Counted from the stretch's first letter, positions 24,320-31,897 are shown. The stretch is DNA of 45,354 nucleotides from Patescibacteria group bacterium (GCA_034659915.1 JAYEID010000013.1:138917-184270), one strand, 5' to 3'. The notes: generated by a model from the letters alone, not told the origin. Numbers and translations are program-made.

Positions 24320-24447
24320 TTGACAACCTCATATAGTTATTATAAGTTAAAACTAGGTTACAGATAACCTATATGAAAATTTCCTACCAGAAAAATTTAA
24401 AAACATTTCTTGGGCCAGCTCAGTTGAGCTGGCTTTTGCTTTTTTTA
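24320..24447 (+). ncRNA. Candidate small RNA or attenuated leader upstream of the PQQ-propeller gene
   Basis: TTGACA (24320-24325) and TATAAG (24341-24346; 15-bp spacer, short) would start a transcript near 24353. It contains a perfect hairpin AGGTTA-CAGA-TAACCT (24355-24370) and ends at an intrinsic terminator, GCCAGCTCA/TGAGCTGGC (24414-24433) with TTTTGCTTTTTTT. The product is about 95 nt with no ORF. It lies 70 bp before the 24518 gene, so it may be a stand-alone small RNA or a transcription attenuator for that gene. Confidence 0.45.
24414..24447 (+). terminator. Intrinsic terminator without a preceding gene
   Basis: 9-bp perfect stem GCCAGCTCA/TGAGCTGGC followed by 14 nt of nearly pure T. 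No protein gene ends within 400 bp upstream on this strand, which is why a small RNA or attenuator is suspected. Confidence 0.88.
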
Positions 24448-24517
24448 AATTGATTGCTGCTGCACCTTGAAAATCTAAAAAATTAAGCACCGATAGTTAG
24501 ATACAAAAAGGAGGTTT

Positions 24518-25945
24518 GTGGTGAAGAAGGAAAAAGTTGGTTGGGTTGTTTTGGTTGTGGTCACTGTGGTTGGTTTGGCGTGTTTTAGTTGCGCTTCTTT
24601 AGTAGTGTTCCAATTAACAGGGGAGCGCAAAGTTGAAACAGTTTACACTAGCGTACCGGAAGAGACAGCTGTTCGCGTGGTTGGTGGTACTCTTACACCC
24701 ACTGTGGAAGTTACAGGTATCCCCGAGTTTTTGTGGGATGATCCTATGGCGCAGGAACCGTGGGTTGATGGGGAAGCTGCTTACCTGGTTGATGCTGAGG
24801 GTGTTGTTGGTGCCCTACACTTGCCTAGCCGAACACGGATTTGGGCTTGGGAGTACTTTGAGAGAGCAGAAAGAATCTTTGCTCAGAATAGGGATAAGCT
24901 TTTTGTTCTAAGATCAGATAACCGAGTGTATGCTTTGGACAAAAAGACAGGGGAAACAGCTTGGAAGCTTCGTTTTTCCTCGGATGACGTGCTAGAGGAT
25001 TTTGAATTGGATAACGAGAGGTTATACCTCACAGTTACTAGTAAGAACAGAGGGCTCATGGGTGGTTATGATCATTTCCTGAGAGCCTATGATATTGGTA
25101 GTGGAGAGGAACTGTGGCTTGATGTTTTAAGAAGTCCCACATCTTACCTAGTTTCTGATAGTTATGTGTTTGCTACCGATCCTGAAGGAGAAGCTTCTGT
25201 TTTGGATGCAGAAAGAGGTGGGGTTCAAGCAACAGTTCCGGGGGAGGCTAGGTGGTACTGTTTGGGGGTTACTAATGGAGTTGCTTTTTTTGTTCCAGCT
25301 TCTAAGGGAATTGGGGGGTTTGACTACCAAGTAGGCGAGGTTCTTTGGACGCGGGAGCAGTCATATGTGAGAACAGAGGCAATTCCTCAAGAGGGTAAGG
25401 TTTTAATCAGAGATGGACACGGTACCTACGGATTGCTAGAAGCTAGGACTGGCAAGCTTCTCTGGGATACAGATGAGCAAAGAAATGTAGAGTATGTTGG
25501 TTTTTTGGAAGACCTTGTCTTTTTGGTGAAGTCGGATATTGGTGAGACTGGAGCAGTGGATTTGGAAAGCGGGCAAGTGCGGTGGGTCAACGATGAAATG
25601 TTAATTGATTGGCCAATTGCTACTACCCAGCACGGCTTGCTTCTTGCTCGTCAGAGACCGGGTTATCTCTACCTTGTAGATCCGAAAACAGGAAAGTTTG
25701 TGTGGCGGTTTGCACACGATCTTGAGGATAATCAGACGTATATTTCGGATGCGCTTCTTATTGAGGACGAGGTCTTGGTTGCGGCAGGCAGTTACCTTTA
25801 CCTCTTGGACTTGGAAACTGGCGCAACAAAGTGGAAGATGAAGCTGGGGAGATTTTGGGAACTGCGAAGTTTGCATAGGTCTCCCGACTTGATTGTAATG
25901 ACAGCTGACGATTACATGGCTGTTCTTCACTATACTCCAGAGTAA
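24518..25945 (+). CDS. Membrane-anchored PQQ-type beta-propeller repeat protein
   Basis: 475 aa. GTG start with AAGGAGG 6 nt upstream. One N-terminal membrane helix (about 8-32), then a Thr/Val-rich linker and a propeller of repeated blades: VYALDKKTGETAWKLRF, LRAYDIGSGEELWLDV, TYGLLEARTGKLLWDTD, GAVDLESGQVRWVND, LYLVDPKTGKFVWRFAHD and LYLLDLETGATKWKMKL. The A-x-D-x-x-TG-x-x-x-W pattern is that of PQQ/BamB-like repeats; no catalytic residues are evident, so a binding or scaffold role outside the membrane is likelier than a dehydrogenase. It is followed after 1-13 bp by a second membrane-anchored protein, probably its partner. Confidence 0.85.
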   Translation: MVKKEKVGWVVLVVVTVVGLACFSCASLVVFQLTGERKVETVYTSVPEETAVRVVGGTLTPTVEVTGIPEFLWDDPMAQEPWVDGEAAYLVDAEGVVGALHLPSRTRIWAWEYFERAERIFAQNRDKLFVLRSDNRVYALDKKTGETAWKLRFSSDDVLEDFELDNERLYLTVTSKNRGLMGGYDHFLRAYDIGSGEELWLDVLRSPTSYLVSDSYVFATDPEGEASVLDAERGGVQATVPGEARWYCLGVTNGVAFFVPASKGIGGFDYQVGEVLWTREQSYVRTEAIPQEGKVLIRDGHGTYGLLEARTGKLLWDTDEQRNVEYVGFLEDLVFLVKSDIGETGAVDLESGQVRWVNDEMLIDWPIATTQHGLLLARQRPGYLYLVDPKTGKFVWRFAHDLEDNQTYISDALLIEDEVLVAAGSYLYLLDLETGATKWKMKLGRFWELRSLHRSPDLIVMTADDYMAVLHYTPE

Positions 25946-25958
25946 GATGAGGAGGTCT

Positions 25959-26594
25959 ATGAATAAGTATAAGATTTTGCTTGTGGTTTTGGTGGGGATC
26001 CTGCTGGTTGTGTGTGTGCGAGCAGGGTCTCCACCTTCTGCTAGATATTTTCTTAACCCGAAGGAATTGAAATACCTTCGCACGTTAAGAGAGGTGCGCG
26101 CAAATTACGGGTTTTTCAATGCAGCACTACAGCTGAAGTTACACGCAGCAACTACAGACTGGCGGGAGTCAGATTGGCAACAAGAGGTAGAAGCTGCGCT
26201 TCTTGGTTGGGAAGTAACTGGCAAATATTTACGAAGCTTGGATCCACCGGAAAACTACGAAGCACTTCATGCAAGATTGGTGGAGATAAGCTATAACTAC
26301 GAAAAATGCGCTAAGCTTACTAGGCAAGCTTTTGGGCTCGAATCGCTCTATATAGAAAGAGTAGATGTTCAAAAGTTAGGAAAAGCTTCTCAAGTAGCGG
26401 AAGAAATACAAAGCTCTTGGCAAGAGCTAGATCCCTACTTGGAAAGTCTTTTTCGACAATTGCCGGGAAAGCCAAGGCAAGATGATTTTGAAAAGAATAA
26501 GCTTTTAGCGTCTGAAGCAATACCCCTTGGGTTGTTCTTGCCCAGAACCCAAGGGTTTTTTTTATCTTCTAGTTTTTTATTATTTTGTGCTTGA
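25959..26594 (+). CDS. Membrane-anchored or secreted helical protein of unknown function
   Basis: 211 aa if started at ATG 25959, which has AGGAGG only 3 nt before it; ATG 25947 (four residues more) is the alternative. The N-terminal hydrophobic segment MNKYKILLVVLVGILLVVCV is a signal or anchor; the rest is helical (LKYLRTLREVRANYGFFNAA, EEIQSSWQELDPYLESLF). The last 33 or so residues run through a perfect intrinsic terminator (26524-26563) and end at a TGA overlapping the next -35 box. A stop in another frame lies just before the terminator, so the original 3' end may have been shifted by a recent frameshift. Operon partner of the propeller gene. Confidence 0.65.
   Translation: MNKYKILLVVLVGILLVVCVRAGSPPSARYFLNPKELKYLRTLREVRANYGFFNAALQLKLHAATTDWRESDWQQEVEAALLGWEVTGKYLRSLDPPENYEALHARLVEISYNYEKCAKLTRQAFGLESLYIERVDVQKLGKASQVAEEIQSSWQELDPYLESLFRQLPGKPRQDDFEKNKLLASEAIPLGLFLPRTQGFFLSSSFLLFCA
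26524..26563 (+). terminator. Intrinsic terminator inside the annotated 3' end of the upstream ORF
   Basis: CCCTTGGG (26524-26531) pairs with CCCAAGGG (26548-26555), extended by TTCT/AGAA, then eight T. Its position inside the open frame is odd. Confidence 0.85.
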
Positions 26595-26784
26595 CAATCA
26601 GGTTCTATTTTGCTTATATAGATTTACAAAACGGCTTTGTTTTACTTTGTATGAGCCTGCCCCGGAAGGGGCTCTGATTTTTATGTCTAGCCTTTTATGG
26701 CATATAATTAATTTAACTAAATATTATCTTGAGGCTTCTATTGCCGAAAGATGTTCTTTAGCCACGCTATAGCGTGGCTTTTTT
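26591..26784 (+). ncRNA. Candidate small RNA: promoter, internal hairpin, terminator
   Basis: TTGACA (26591-26596), 17 bp, TTATAT (26614-26619; TATATA with 18 bp) is one of the best promoter matches in the window. The transcript, from about 26626, has a hairpin CCCC-GGAA-GGGG flanked by GAG/CTC (26653-26674) and ends at a perfect 20-bp palindrome, AGCCACGCTATAGCGTGGCT (26760-26779), with a T-run. About 155 nt, no credible ORF. I do not recognise it as 6S, SRP or RNase P RNA. Confidence 0.5.
26760..26784 (+). terminator. Intrinsic terminator of the candidate small RNA
   Basis: Perfect palindrome AGCCACGCTATAGCGTGGCT followed by six T. Confidence 0.85.
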
Positions 26785-26903
26785 GATGGGATCTTAGTGA
26801 TTCTCGACTTTAGGTCGGAAGAGCTTAGAAAGCATCAATCCTGAGCGAGCGAAGTGTTTCGAAGGATAAGAGGCCCCAGCCGAGGAATTTCTATTTTTGG
26901 TGT
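26785..26903. other. Gene-free stretch with an inverted repeat
   Basis: Contains ATCCTGAGCGAGCGAAGTG...CGAAGGAT (about 26840-26866), a short inverted repeat of the kind often dispersed in bacterial genomes, followed by GAGGCCCCAGCCGAGG. No gene seen. Confidence 0.4.
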
Positions 26904-26971
26904 GCCTGCGCGATCCCCCAACCTCCGGGGTTGGATCCGCAGAAACCCCGGAGGTTTTTCCTTGCGCAGGC
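26904..26971 (-). repeat. Composite palindromic element, intergenic copy
   Basis: Arms GCCTGCGC (26904-26911) / GCGCAGGC (26964-26971). In element sense (minus strand): GGAAAAA, CCTCCGG, a loop with TTTCTGCGGATCCAA, CCGGAGG, TTGGGGGA. Inner part almost identical to the copy at 40169-40238 although the arms are different. Confidence 0.93.
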
Positions 26972-27085
26972 CGCGTCGAAGGGTAGTTTGCAACCTAAGA
27001 ATCCTTTAGGGTTGATCTGAATTTGCGTTAATTCGCGTGACGCAAAGGATCTTATATCCTTATTGATTTGCGTCAATTAGTTAAT

Positions 27086-27194
27086 TAGACCTCCGAGGTA
27101 TATTAACCCTATCCCCAAAGCGTTTCTAAGTACATCTCGTAAGCACCTTACAAAAAAACCATAACCACGGCGTGGATAGACCTCTGAGGTCTAT
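27086..27194. repeat. REP-B pair downstream of RAYT-2
   Basis: A diverged copy at 27086-27102 and a 19-bp copy ATAGACCTC-T-GAGGTCTAT at 27176-27194, ending 3 bp from the RAYT-2 stop. Centres are 91 bp apart. A small CCACGGCGTGG hairpin lies between. Confidence 0.85.
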
Positions 27195-27197
27195 TCT

Positions 27198-27896
27198 CTA
27201 TTCTATAACTAAGCGTTCAATTCCTAGTTTCGGGTTTTTGTTTAGCTGGGCTTCGACAAATTGTTCATACCCTTTGGGTCCTTGGACCTGGTTCCTGAAA
27301 TTTATAATTTCAGAATAGGCTAAGTCTGGTCCAGAAGTGTCTTGAAATGTTGGAGAGATCCAAACAGGGTAGGAGGAATACAAATAATCTTCTGGGTTAA
27401 GATAAACCTCCGGGTTGGCTTTTTTTGATACGGAAGGGTTGAGGTGAACATATCTAGTTACGTTGAGTATACTCTGTTCGTCAGGTAGCTCCTTGGCTTT
27501 GTAAGTTCCCTGAAAAAGACTTCCTAATCTGTCATATTTTGTGTTGAAGAATCGGGAATGACTGTTAGAAATATCTGAAATAAACCGGGTGATCCCGTCT
27601 TTTTTGGCGGGTTTAAGAACAAAGTGGTAGTGGTTAGGCATTAGACAGTAGGCTATTAGTTTAACTCTGAGGCGTTCAATACTTCTTGGGTTGATTTGTT
27701 CGTAGACCTGTTTTGCTTTGGGTTCGAGGCTTTTATATTGTGCAAAACAAGTTCTCTGCTTGTAAAGATAAAAGTTGATGGCGTCCAAGAAGCGCTGGAA
27801 ATCACTTTCTTCTTCAAAAATATTGCGTTTCTCCACCCCACAGTTATAAATGTGGAAGTATTGGTTGGTGTCAAAGGCTCTTGGTTTTGTAGCCAC
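27198..27896 (-). CDS. REP-associated tyrosine transposase RAYT-2 (Y1/HUH, IS200-like fold)
   Basis: 232 aa, GTG start, no Shine-Dalgarno visible. HUH motif MPNHYHFVLKP, catalytic tyrosine region DISNSHSRFFNTKYDRLGS, then LFQGTYKAKELPDEQSILN and YVHLNPS. The equivalent of RAYT-1's NSYTHYF reads NSHSRFF here, so the tyrosine nearest the active site is the one in NTKYDR; this is worth modelling. The C-terminus (FVEAQLNKNPKLGIERLVIE) matches RAYT-1 (FVEAKLGGNPKLGIENLTLE). Bracketed by REP-B palindromes, not REP-A, so the two RAYTs appear to have separate cognate repeats. Confidence 0.9.
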   Translation of the reverse strand: MATKPRAFDTNQYFHIYNCGVEKRNIFEEESDFQRFLDAINFYLYKQRTCFAQYKSLEPKAKQVYEQINPRSIERLRVKLIAYCLMPNHYHFVLKPAKKDGITRFISDISNSHSRFFNTKYDRLGSLFQGTYKAKELPDEQSILNVTRYVHLNPSVSKKANPEVYLNPEDYLYSSYPVWISPTFQDTSGPDLAYSEIINFRNQVQGPKGYEQFVEAQLNKNPKLGIERLVIE

Positions 27897-27940
27897 ACTT
27901 ATAGTTAATTTAACCTCTTAAGTTTTTAAGGTCAAGGTCC

Positions 27941-27982
27941 TTTTCTTAGACCTCCGAGGTTTTCTTAGACCTCCGAGGTCTA
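27941..27982. repeat. Tandem REP-B copies upstream of RAYT-2
   Basis: The 19-bp unit TTTTCTTAGACCTCCGAGG is directly repeated (27941-27959, 27960-27978); the second copy completes the full palindrome TAGACCTCCGAGGTCTA (27966-27982). It lies 45 bp from the RAYT-2 start. Confidence 0.88.
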
Positions 27983-27995
27983 TAAGAGGGGGGGG

Positions 27996-28024
27996 TTGGT
28001 TTTGAGAGGGGGTTTTGGTACAAT
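27996..28024 (+). promoter_or_regulatory. Promoter of the CAP-domain gene, leaderless
   Basis: TTGGTT (27996-28001), a 17-bp spacer and TACAAT (28019-28024). The -10 ends 10 nt before ATG 28035, so the transcript would begin within a few bases of the start codon. Confidence 0.6.
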
Positions 28025-28034
28025 TTGAAATGTA

Positions 28035-29000
28035 ATGCCGAGAGTATACCCGCCCAGTTTTGTTAAGAAACAAGTCCTGCCCGATTCTGACGGTACCCAT
28101 CGCGCTGGTCTTATCCAAAGACCGGCTCTTATTGCTTATTTTTCCTTCTTTGCGTTGCTTTTTCTTACTTTAGTTGGATTGGATGCTCAATTTCCTGGAG
28201 TTTTGGGTTATGCTACTGATATTTCTTCTAGGGAAGTAATTGAGCTTACTAATCAGGAGAGGGCAAAGCTGGGCCTTTCGCCGCTAGAATCAAATGCTGT
28301 TTTAAAACAAGCTGCAGAGGCTAAGGCCCGGGATATGTTTTTAAAAGATTATTGGGCGCACAACTCTCCTGATGGCTTAGAGCCGTGGGATTTTATTGAT
28401 CAGGCTGGTTATGTATACCTTTCAGCTGGAGAGAATTTGGCAAAAGATTTTGACCACTCTGCTTCTGTGGTTAGAGCTTGGATGAATTCTCCTACTCACC
28501 GCGACAATATTGCAAACTCACAGTTTGAAGAGATAGGTGTGGCTGTGGTAAATGGTGAATTAAATGGTTTTAAGACTACCTTGGTAGTTCAGATGTTTGG
28601 TACGCCCCAGCCTTCGTATTTGGCTAGTGTGGGTGGGGAAGAGAGTGGGGAGGCAGCACAGGTTTCAGTTGCTGGAGAAGAGTTAGATACAAGTCAAGCA
28701 GAGCCACAAGAAACGGAGATTGAGCTTGCTCCTCAGGAGAGCCACCAGCCTTCAATAACTGGTCAAGCTTTTGCTGGTACCCCAATGGCTCAGAGATTTG
28801 AGGATTTTAATTGGCGAGATTTTGCTCTTACTGGTGGGTTTGTTTGTGCTGCTTTTCTTGCAATACTATTTCTCTTAGATGCTGTAGTAGTTTCTAAGCG
28901 GAGAGATCTTCGTCTTACTTTGAGAACATTGGCGCACCTTGCTTTTCTTGGATTTTTGCTTTTTGGTATTTGGTATTCGCAAGTAGGTACTGTACTATAG
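28035..29000 (+). CDS. CAP-domain (SCP/PR1-like) membrane protein
   Basis: 321 aa. A basic N-terminus and one membrane segment (about 33-53) precede the CAP domain (about 65-195): VIELTNQERAKLGLSPL, YWAHNSPDG, AGENLAKDF, VVRAWMNSPTHRDNIANSQF, EIGVAVVNG. The CAP histidines and glutamates are present. A Glu/Gln/Ser-rich linker (about 205-255) leads to two C-terminal membrane helices around a basic loop. Bacterial CAP proteins are secreted or surface bound with poorly known roles. It heads a run of three envelope genes. Confidence 0.88.
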   Translation: MPRVYPPSFVKKQVLPDSDGTHRAGLIQRPALIAYFSFFALLFLTLVGLDAQFPGVLGYATDISSREVIELTNQERAKLGLSPLESNAVLKQAAEAKARDMFLKDYWAHNSPDGLEPWDFIDQAGYVYLSAGENLAKDFDHSASVVRAWMNSPTHRDNIANSQFEEIGVAVVNGELNGFKTTLVVQMFGTPQPSYLASVGGEESGEAAQVSVAGEELDTSQAEPQETEIELAPQESHQPSITGQAFAGTPMAQRFEDFNWRDFALTGGFVCAAFLAILFLLDAVVVSKRRDLRLTLRTLAHLAFLGFLLFGIWYSQVGTVL

Positions 29001-29019
29001 AAAGTAATGCTTAGTTAAG

Positions 29020-29274
29020 ATGGGAAAAACACTTTATGCTTTATTTTACATAGCTTTGTTCGTGGTTTTGTTGCTAGGTGGCTTTTTGCTTTACTTTTTC
29101 CGGGGCCAACCCGCGCTGCAGTTATGGGTAGTAATTGGGGCAGCAATTTTTTATATTGTGTGGGGTGCTGCTCATCATATTTTGGAAGATGAATTTGATT
29201 GGGAGGTGCTCTTAGATTATTTGTTGATTGCTGGGTTAGTTATAGTAATTTTCCTTCTGGCAGTACGTTATTAA
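29020..29274 (+). CDS. Small three-helix membrane protein
   Basis: 84 aa, nearly all hydrophobic: helices about 5-25, 34-52 and 62-82, with the loop AAHHILEDEFDWE carrying two His and acidic residues. It lies 19 bp after the CAP gene and 32 bp before the next secreted protein, so probably shares their operon. No family recognised. Confidence 0.7.
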   Translation: MGKTLYALFYIALFVVLLLGGFLLYFFRGQPALQLWVVIGAAIFYIVWGAAHHILEDEFDWEVLLDYLLIAGLVIVIFLLAVRY

Positions 29275-29306
29275 ATTGTGCGGGTTTGGTTGACAGTTTC
29301 CTAATT

Positions 29307-30035
29307 ATGAATAGGCGTGTTGCTACCTTTTTTCTTTTCCTTTTCTTGAGTCTTGCTAGTTTAGCAGTGTTTCCTCTTTGCGTTTATGCAGAGGAAGAAA
29401 AGGATACTAGTAGTTTTTCTGAAGTAAAAATTGAATTTTCTTTGTCTGAAAAGCCCTTGGTTAGGGTTATTCCCGGCTCCCCGCTGGGTTTGTTGAGATT
29501 AGCATGGGAAAGGACTCGAATTTTTTTCGAAAGTAGCTCGCGGGAAAAAGCTTTGTTAGCAATACAGTTTGCAGGGAAACGGTTGGGGGAAGCAATACAA
29601 GTAGCTACGAGAAGGGAAAATGTGGAGAGAATAGAGAAAATTTACCAAGAGCGAGCCAAGCTTTTGGAGGAGTCGTATAAACATGCCGGGGACGATCCTG
29701 AGGTTAGAAAAGAATTGCTTCAGCAGTTGGTACTGGGGGAAAATGTTTTGGAAAGTTCCAAAGAGAATTATTCTAGCCCGCAGGCTTTGGAAAAGCTGCA
29801 AGATTTGTCAAAGAGGCAAAGAAATTGGGTTCAAAGTTTGGAATATGGCTTAAGCGCAGAGTCGGAGGGATTTTTTGATCTGGAAAAAATAGCTACTCTT
29901 GAAAGCTCTTTGTCGGCAGAAGTTTTGGGGCAGCAAGATTTAGAGGAAAGCTTTATTTTTCGCGTTGTTAAATTTTTATTTGGTACTAGAAACAAGCTTG
30001 TTTCCCCTCTTCAAACTCCTAAAAGAATAGACTAG
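29307..30035 (+). CDS. Secreted helical protein, DUF5667-like
   Basis: 242 aa from ATG 29307; the longer frame from 29199 overlaps the previous gene and lacks a signal peptide. MNRRVATFFLFLFLSLASLA is a signal peptide ending near VYAEEE. The segment IPGSPLGLLRLAWERTRIFFESSSREKALLAIQFAGKRLGEA matches the DUF5667 pattern (a short proline-glycine start, then a helix with KA-x-x-x-x-x-x-A-x-x-RL-x-EA). The rest is helical, acidic and basic mixed. Function unknown. Confidence 0.65.
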   Translation: MNRRVATFFLFLFLSLASLAVFPLCVYAEEEKDTSSFSEVKIEFSLSEKPLVRVIPGSPLGLLRLAWERTRIFFESSSREKALLAIQFAGKRLGEAIQVATRRENVERIEKIYQERAKLLEESYKHAGDDPEVRKELLQQLVLGENVLESSKENYSSPQALEKLQDLSKRQRNWVQSLEYGLSAESEGFFDLEKIATLESSLSAEVLGQQDLEESFIFRVVKFLFGTRNKLVSPLQTPKRID

Positions 30036-30135
30036 ATTTTGGATTTTTGCTGGTTTGTGCTAACCTTTTATTTACAGTTTTGGTTATACCTTATTGGAAA
30101 CCCCTTTCTATTTGTGTGGTTTCTTTTTAATTGAA

Positions 30136-30882
30136 ATGAGTACTACTATTATTATTCCTACCTATAATGAAGCAGATAACATCGGCCCTCTTATTGATTC
30201 TTTGGAGAAAATTCTTACTAATTTTATTGCTGAGCAGGAAGAACTAGAAAGTTTTAATATATTGGTTGTGGATAGTAACTCTCCTGATGGCACAGGTGAC
30301 GTGGTTAGGGAAAAAATTAAAGAGTTTGATAATTTGCGTATAATTTCTGGTCCCAAACAAGGTTTGGGAGCAGATACAATTCGAGGAATTCGTTATGCCC
30401 TTGAGAAATTGGAGGCAGATGTGGTGGTTACTATGGATGCGGATTTTTCTCATAATCCAGAAGATGTTCCTCGGCTTGTTTCTAAAGTTTTAAACGGTGC
30501 AGATTATGTTATTGGTTCTAGGTATGTGGAAGGTGGTTCTATTCCCTCAAACTGGGGATTGCATAGGAAATTTTTGAGTTTTTTTGGAAACTTGCTGGCG
30601 CGGATTCTTGGTGTTTGGGAAGTGCATGATCAGACTCCAGCTTTTCGTGCTATGCGGCGCGAGGTTTTAGAAAAAATTGATTTTGAAGGATTACCAGACG
30701 GTTATGCTTTTCAGATTGGGCTTGTTTGTCGGGCTCATGGTGTGGGCGCGAAATTTGCTGAAGTACCTATCCATTTTACGGATCGGGAACGCGGTCAGTC
30801 AAAAATGCCCGTGTCTACGATTTTGGATACCTTGGGGTTTTTGGTAAACTATAGATTAACGAAGATCTTTGGTGAAGGTTAA
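30136..30882 (+). CDS. GT2 polyprenyl-phosphate sugar transferase (DPM1-like)
   Basis: 248 aa from ATG 30136; upstream codons to 30094 are not family-like. MSTTIIIPTYNEADNIGPLI, VVDSNSPDGTGDVV, GPKQGLGADTIRGIRYA, the DxD-type TMDADFSHNPEDVP, SRYVEGGSIPSNWG and FTDRERGQSKM are those of dolichol/polyprenol-phosphate mannosyltransferases. It would make polyprenyl-P-mannose (or a similar sugar) on the cytoplasmic face. No C-terminal membrane helices. First gene of the surface-glycan block. Confidence 0.88.
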   Translation: MSTTIIIPTYNEADNIGPLIDSLEKILTNFIAEQEELESFNILVVDSNSPDGTGDVVREKIKEFDNLRIISGPKQGLGADTIRGIRYALEKLEADVVVTMDADFSHNPEDVPRLVSKVLNGADYVIGSRYVEGGSIPSNWGLHRKFLSFFGNLLARILGVWEVHDQTPAFRAMRREVLEKIDFEGLPDGYAFQIGLVCRAHGVGAKFAEVPIHFTDRERGQSKMPVSTILDTLGFLVNYRLTKIFGEG

Positions 30883-30894
30883 TTCTAGGGGCTG

Positions 30895-31025
30895 TCATTT
30901 CGACCGAGACGTTCTTACGGCGAGTGGAGAAATCTAGCGGAGCGGTTTTTCCGCTGAGCGGTATGCGGGCCTACGGCCCTAGCTTCCTCGATTCTCCCGA
31001 CAAGAGGCGGGATCACTCGGAATGA
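30895..31025. repeat. Structured intergenic repeat, about 130 bp
   Basis: Outer inverted repeat TCATTTCGACCGAG (30895-30908) against CTCGGAATGA (31016-31025), inner hairpins AGCGGAGCGG/CCGCTGAGCGG and GGGCC/GGCCC, and GAGAAATC against GATTCTC. It resembles the dispersed TCATTTCGA...-type repeats seen in other bacterial genomes. It separates the first two glycosyltransferase genes. Confidence 0.6.
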
Positions 31026-31093
31026 TAGAATATGATTCGCTTTACCCTTTAACTGGTCTCAGACAAACGCAGGCCGCAAAACCTCTTTCTTAT

Positions 31094-31140
31094 TTGGAAT
31101 TTGGATTTTGTGATTTGTAATTTTCCGCCAGCTGGCGGAA
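31094..31140. repeat. Heptamer tract ending in an 18-bp palindrome just before a start codon
   Basis: TTGGAAT, TTGGATT, TTGTGAT and TTGTAAT (31094-31121) followed by the perfect palindrome TTCCGCCAGCTGGCGGAA (31123-31140), four bases before ATG 31145. Confidence 0.85.
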
Positions 31141-31144
31141 CCTT

Positions 31145-31897
31145 ATGTATTTATCTATTGTTATTCCTACTTACAACGAGGAAGAAAATATCCGTAAATC
31201 CTTGGCTAAGGTTTTTGATTATTTGGAAGAGAAGGATTTTGATGGTGAGGTAATAGTTGTTGATGATGGGTCGGATGATGATACTGTTTCTGAAGTGCAA
31301 GAGTTTTTTGGAGATCGAGAAAATTTAAAGCTTTTAGAAAAACCACACCGAGGCAAAGGTTTTGCAGTTCGCGACGGTATGTTGGTAGCAGAAGGTGATT
31401 ATGTTCTTTTTTCTGATGCAGATTTGGCTACACCTATTGAAGATGCGGATAGGTTGCTAATGTGGCTCAGGGATCACGAGTTCTCTGTGGCAATAGCTTC
31501 TCGCCAGGGTTTTGGCGCCAAAAGGGTAGATGAGCCTTGGTACCGGCATTTTGTTGGGCGTGTTTTTAATTTTGTGATTAAACTTATTGCTATTCCTGGT
31601 ATTGAAGATACTCAGTGTGGTTTTAAGATGTTTACTAAGGAAGCAGCAGATAGGATTTTTTCAGCACTTACGGTTTACGGGGGTACAGATAAAGAAATTT
31701 CTCAACCCTTCTTCGGTGCTTTTGATGTGGAGGTACTTTACTTGGCGCGGAAATTTGGGTATAAAATTAAAGAGATGCCGGTGACCTGGAAACATGTGGA
31801 AACTACGCGGTTTAATTTTCTTTACAACGCTTGGCGCATGTTTTGGGACGTTTTACGAGTTCGAATCAATGATTTGCGGGGATTGTACAATTCTTAA
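31145..31897 (+). CDS. GT2 polyprenyl-phosphate glucosyltransferase-like (ALG5-like)
   Basis: 250 aa. MYLSIVIPTYNEEENIRKSL, VVDDGSDDDTVSEV, RGKGFAVRDGMLVAEGDYVLFSDADLATPIED, IASRQG and GIEDTQCGFKMFTKEAADRI match dolichyl-phosphate beta-glucosyltransferase-type GT2 enzymes. No membrane helices. The start is only 4 nt after an 18-bp palindrome, without a Shine-Dalgarno. Confidence 0.88.
   Translation: MYLSIVIPTYNEEENIRKSLAKVFDYLEEKDFDGEVIVVDDGSDDDTVSEVQEFFGDRENLKLLEKPHRGKGFAVRDGMLVAEGDYVLFSDADLATPIEDADRLLMWLRDHEFSVAIASRQGFGAKRVDEPWYRHFVGRVFNFVIKLIAIPGIEDTQCGFKMFTKEAADRIFSALTVYGGTDKEISQPFFGAFDVEVLYLARKFGYKIKEMPVTWKHVETTRFNFLYNAWRMFWDVLRVRINDLRGLYNS

Larger units (their letters stand above)
23988..24517. 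other. Gene-free region with stacked repeats and an attenuator-like unit
   Basis: About 530 bp. In order: a REP-like double palindrome (23999-24048), a perfect 14-bp inverted repeat (24051-24081), 11-mer and 7-mer tandem repeats (24161-24219), a promoter-like pair (24320-24346) and a terminator (24414-24447). A 67-codon frame at 24089-24292 is repeat-derived and not considered a gene. Confidence 0.6.
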
